DNA of 64,000 bases from Whitmania pigra (taxonomy: Eukaryota > Annelida > Clitellata > Hirudinida > Haemopidae): positions 101,001-165,000 of the forward strand of contig JAJTWR010000003.1 in the NCBI GenBank assembly GCA_021613335.1. Direction: 5' to 3'. Made by a program: the position numbers and the translations under genes. A model generated the notes under the pieces. The model made no database searches and had not been told where the DNA came from. It was given only the letters and a program-made list of their open reading frames with translations. This document shows positions 62,177 to 64,000 of the stretch, piece by piece; within the stretch, counting starts at the first letter, position 1; every line of letters begins with the position of its first letter.

Positions 62177-64000
62177 CTGGAAAACTCAACAATTGAGAAA
62201 TTTCAACGCCGTTGAAATGTTCGATGTCACGTTCGCATGAGTTTGACATTAGCAGTGTCATCATCATAATAATCACCAGCGCCATTATCATCACCGTAAT
62301 ACCAGCTTAATTCTAAGACACTCCATTACGTTCAATCTCATTTAGTGACATTCATGTTGATTGTAACCTTTTGTCGTTCAGTGTCCAATCGCACAGAACA
62401 TCCCGCTGGAGCATTTCTCAAATTAGGAGCAGGGATCGAGTTGTGCTGTGACTTTGCCTCACGAGGAGATCTGCGTTGTCATTCACTCACACGTTCACCC
62501 CATTGTTTTAATCATTGATTGATTGATTAATTCAACCACCTCTCAATGACCTACCTGGTGGCCTGAATGATGTTTGAGTAGGAAAGATTACTCGACAGTC
62601 CTTCCAAAGTGAGCATCTGGAATGTCTTCGTTTCGCTTTCACGTTGAACCCTTGGCACGAAAGAGGATGTCAATAATATTGACAACAATCACAAATAATC
62701 ACAAATCCAATTAAAATGATGCCAACAACGATGTTTCAGTGCAGAGACGCAGTTAAGTCTTAAGACGAAAAAAACAAAATTAAAAATTTCGACAATAAAT
62801 TTGTTCGTTTCTAAAAATAGGGAAAGCATTATCATCATCAGAATGGTCATCCTCATCTTCACGATAATCTTACTCCGTCCTTTTTTGTCCATCCATCCAC
62901 CTGACCAGTCACGGCAACACAAGATAACAAATTCATGCAGCTCGCGTAACACATTTAGAAGCATTTGCCATGGAGATCCACATTCCATTAGAAACGACAG
63001 GATATTTTATTAATTTTATTTTTCTATGTAATTTTATTTGTTATTCAATTATTAAGTTTAGAATTGTTTTTCAAATGAACATTTGTTCATGTTCCGATTC
63101 TTTGCAAACAGGGGGACTATTGAGGACATGGACAAGGTGCAAGTGCTAACCCAAAGTCTGGTTTTCAAATAGTTTTTCGCTTTTCCGTTACCAAATCGAT
63201 GTAACATGGGAGAACATAGGAGCTCGAATTTTCTGGTCGGCGATCCTGATGACAAATAAAACCATGGCATCTTCTTTCATTGTTTTTAATTTTTCCGTCT
63301 TTTTCATTTATTTAAAATTATTCAAAACAATTTGTCGGAATTAGACTCAAATAAATGTACTGCGACAACTCGAGGCTTCGTCATCGGCATTAGACCATCA
63401 TCGTCGTCGTCATCTTCAGCACAGTAAATTCTTTTTTAATTCATATGTTTATGGAGAATGTTGGTTATAGTGCCGCTGTTTAAACATCGATTCCTTATTT
63501 TGTTTATTTACATTTTCAAAGTAAATCCTCTAAAAACTTTTTGAAAAGCAAATAAAGAAATGAAGCAGTGTTTCAACGAAATAATTAAACCCCCCAAAAA
63601 TTGTTCCAAAAGAGGCAAAAAGATTAATAGGTTAAATAGATTTCTGAATATTAAGAAAGTCGATATTAAGAATTTAATTAAGAAATTGTGACTAGTAATC
63701 TTCGTCTTATGACTGGAAGCGCGTCAATGTATTGGGTTATGGTTAGGGATGGGGATGTGTTGGATGTATTGGATGTATTGGATGGATGAAATTCTGAATT
63801 CAGTTAGACAATTCCAGACGTTGATTAGTTTCTTACAAAAGCAACATTTCCTCTGGTAAGAAGTGCACAATTCTAACACAGTTTAGCAGAGTGACCCTAG
63901 GCATAACGACAGCAAGTATATCCTTCAATAATATATATAATCAATAATATATATATTCAATAATATATATATTCAATAATATATCCTTCGTGGTCGAAAA
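62177..64000. other. GPCR intron and flank, no exon recognised
   Basis: 1.8 kb to the right edge, expected to be intron of the GPCR gene. It includes GGATGTATT-type short repeats near 63740-63785 and tandem ATTCAATAATATATAT units at 63925-63985. A minus-strand mini-exon candidate at about 62573-62617, bounded by AG and GTAGGT, does not match the phase of the GPCR exon. Confidence 0.4.

Noticed and set aside
62573..62617. Mini-exon candidate (minus) with AG acceptor and GTAGGT donor upstream of the GPCR exon
   Set aside because: It ends with two bases left over, while the GPCR exon starts in phase zero, and it has no TM character.
63361..63420. TCGTCGTCGTCATC stretch considered as a CRISPR-like or regulatory array
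   Set aside because: It is a short trinucleotide run without spacers, in a eukaryotic context.

Overview
This is a eukaryotic nuclear window: AT-rich DNA with genes split into many small exons (18 to about 250 nt is common) by short GT-AG introns, no operons, and abundant microsatellites. The gene set is animal: a PB1-containing MAP2K5 kinase, NALCN, PIGB, DENND4, OARD1, a plasma-membrane calcium pump and a peptide-type GPCR. DNAAF3, an assembly factor for ciliary dynein, implies motile cilia and argues against nematodes and most arthropods. The NALCN selectivity filter reads E-K-E-E with the lysine in repeat II, a variant I recall as lophotrochozoan. My best inference is a compact-genome spiralian invertebrate (low to moderate confidence).

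Layout, left to right: (1) 391-1608 (+) 3' part of a CARD-domain gene with a Ser/Pro-rich tail; (2) 2627-10563 (-) plasma-membrane Ca2+ ATPase, about 20 exons; (3) 10837-15099 (+) DNAAF3; (4) 15431-16168 (-) small secreted protein with two six-cysteine PLAC/ShK-like modules; (5) 17063-19999 (-) GPI mannosyltransferase PIGB; (6) 20416-24019 (-) ZNF318-like matrin-type zinc-finger protein; (7) 24860-25460 (+) OARD1 macrodomain hydrolase; (8) 26356-39240 (-) NALCN; (9) 39909-44641 (+) MAP2K5; (10) 47447-59864 (-) DENND4; (11) 61490-62176 (-) C-terminal part of a rhodopsin-like GPCR. Three head-to-head pairs (PMCA/DNAAF3, ZNF318-like/OARD1, NALCN/MAP2K5) share start-to-start spacers of 273, 840 and 668 bp, candidate bidirectional promoters.

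The genes are ordinary conserved animal genes and do not form one pathway. The interest lies in details: a lysine in NALCN repeat II with no visible alternative exon, three introns that appear to use GC donors with the same GCGAG core, a 79-bp duplication that copies a NALCN splice acceptor and exon start, a 29-nt putative intron in PIGB, loss of the second CxxC pair in DENND4, and several small transposon relics (hAT-like, mariner-like, tRNA-SINE-like and an unnamed GC-rich family). Exon junctions were read by eye from splice motifs, reading phase and family similarity; they are predictions without transcript support. I found no convincing novel multi-gene system.
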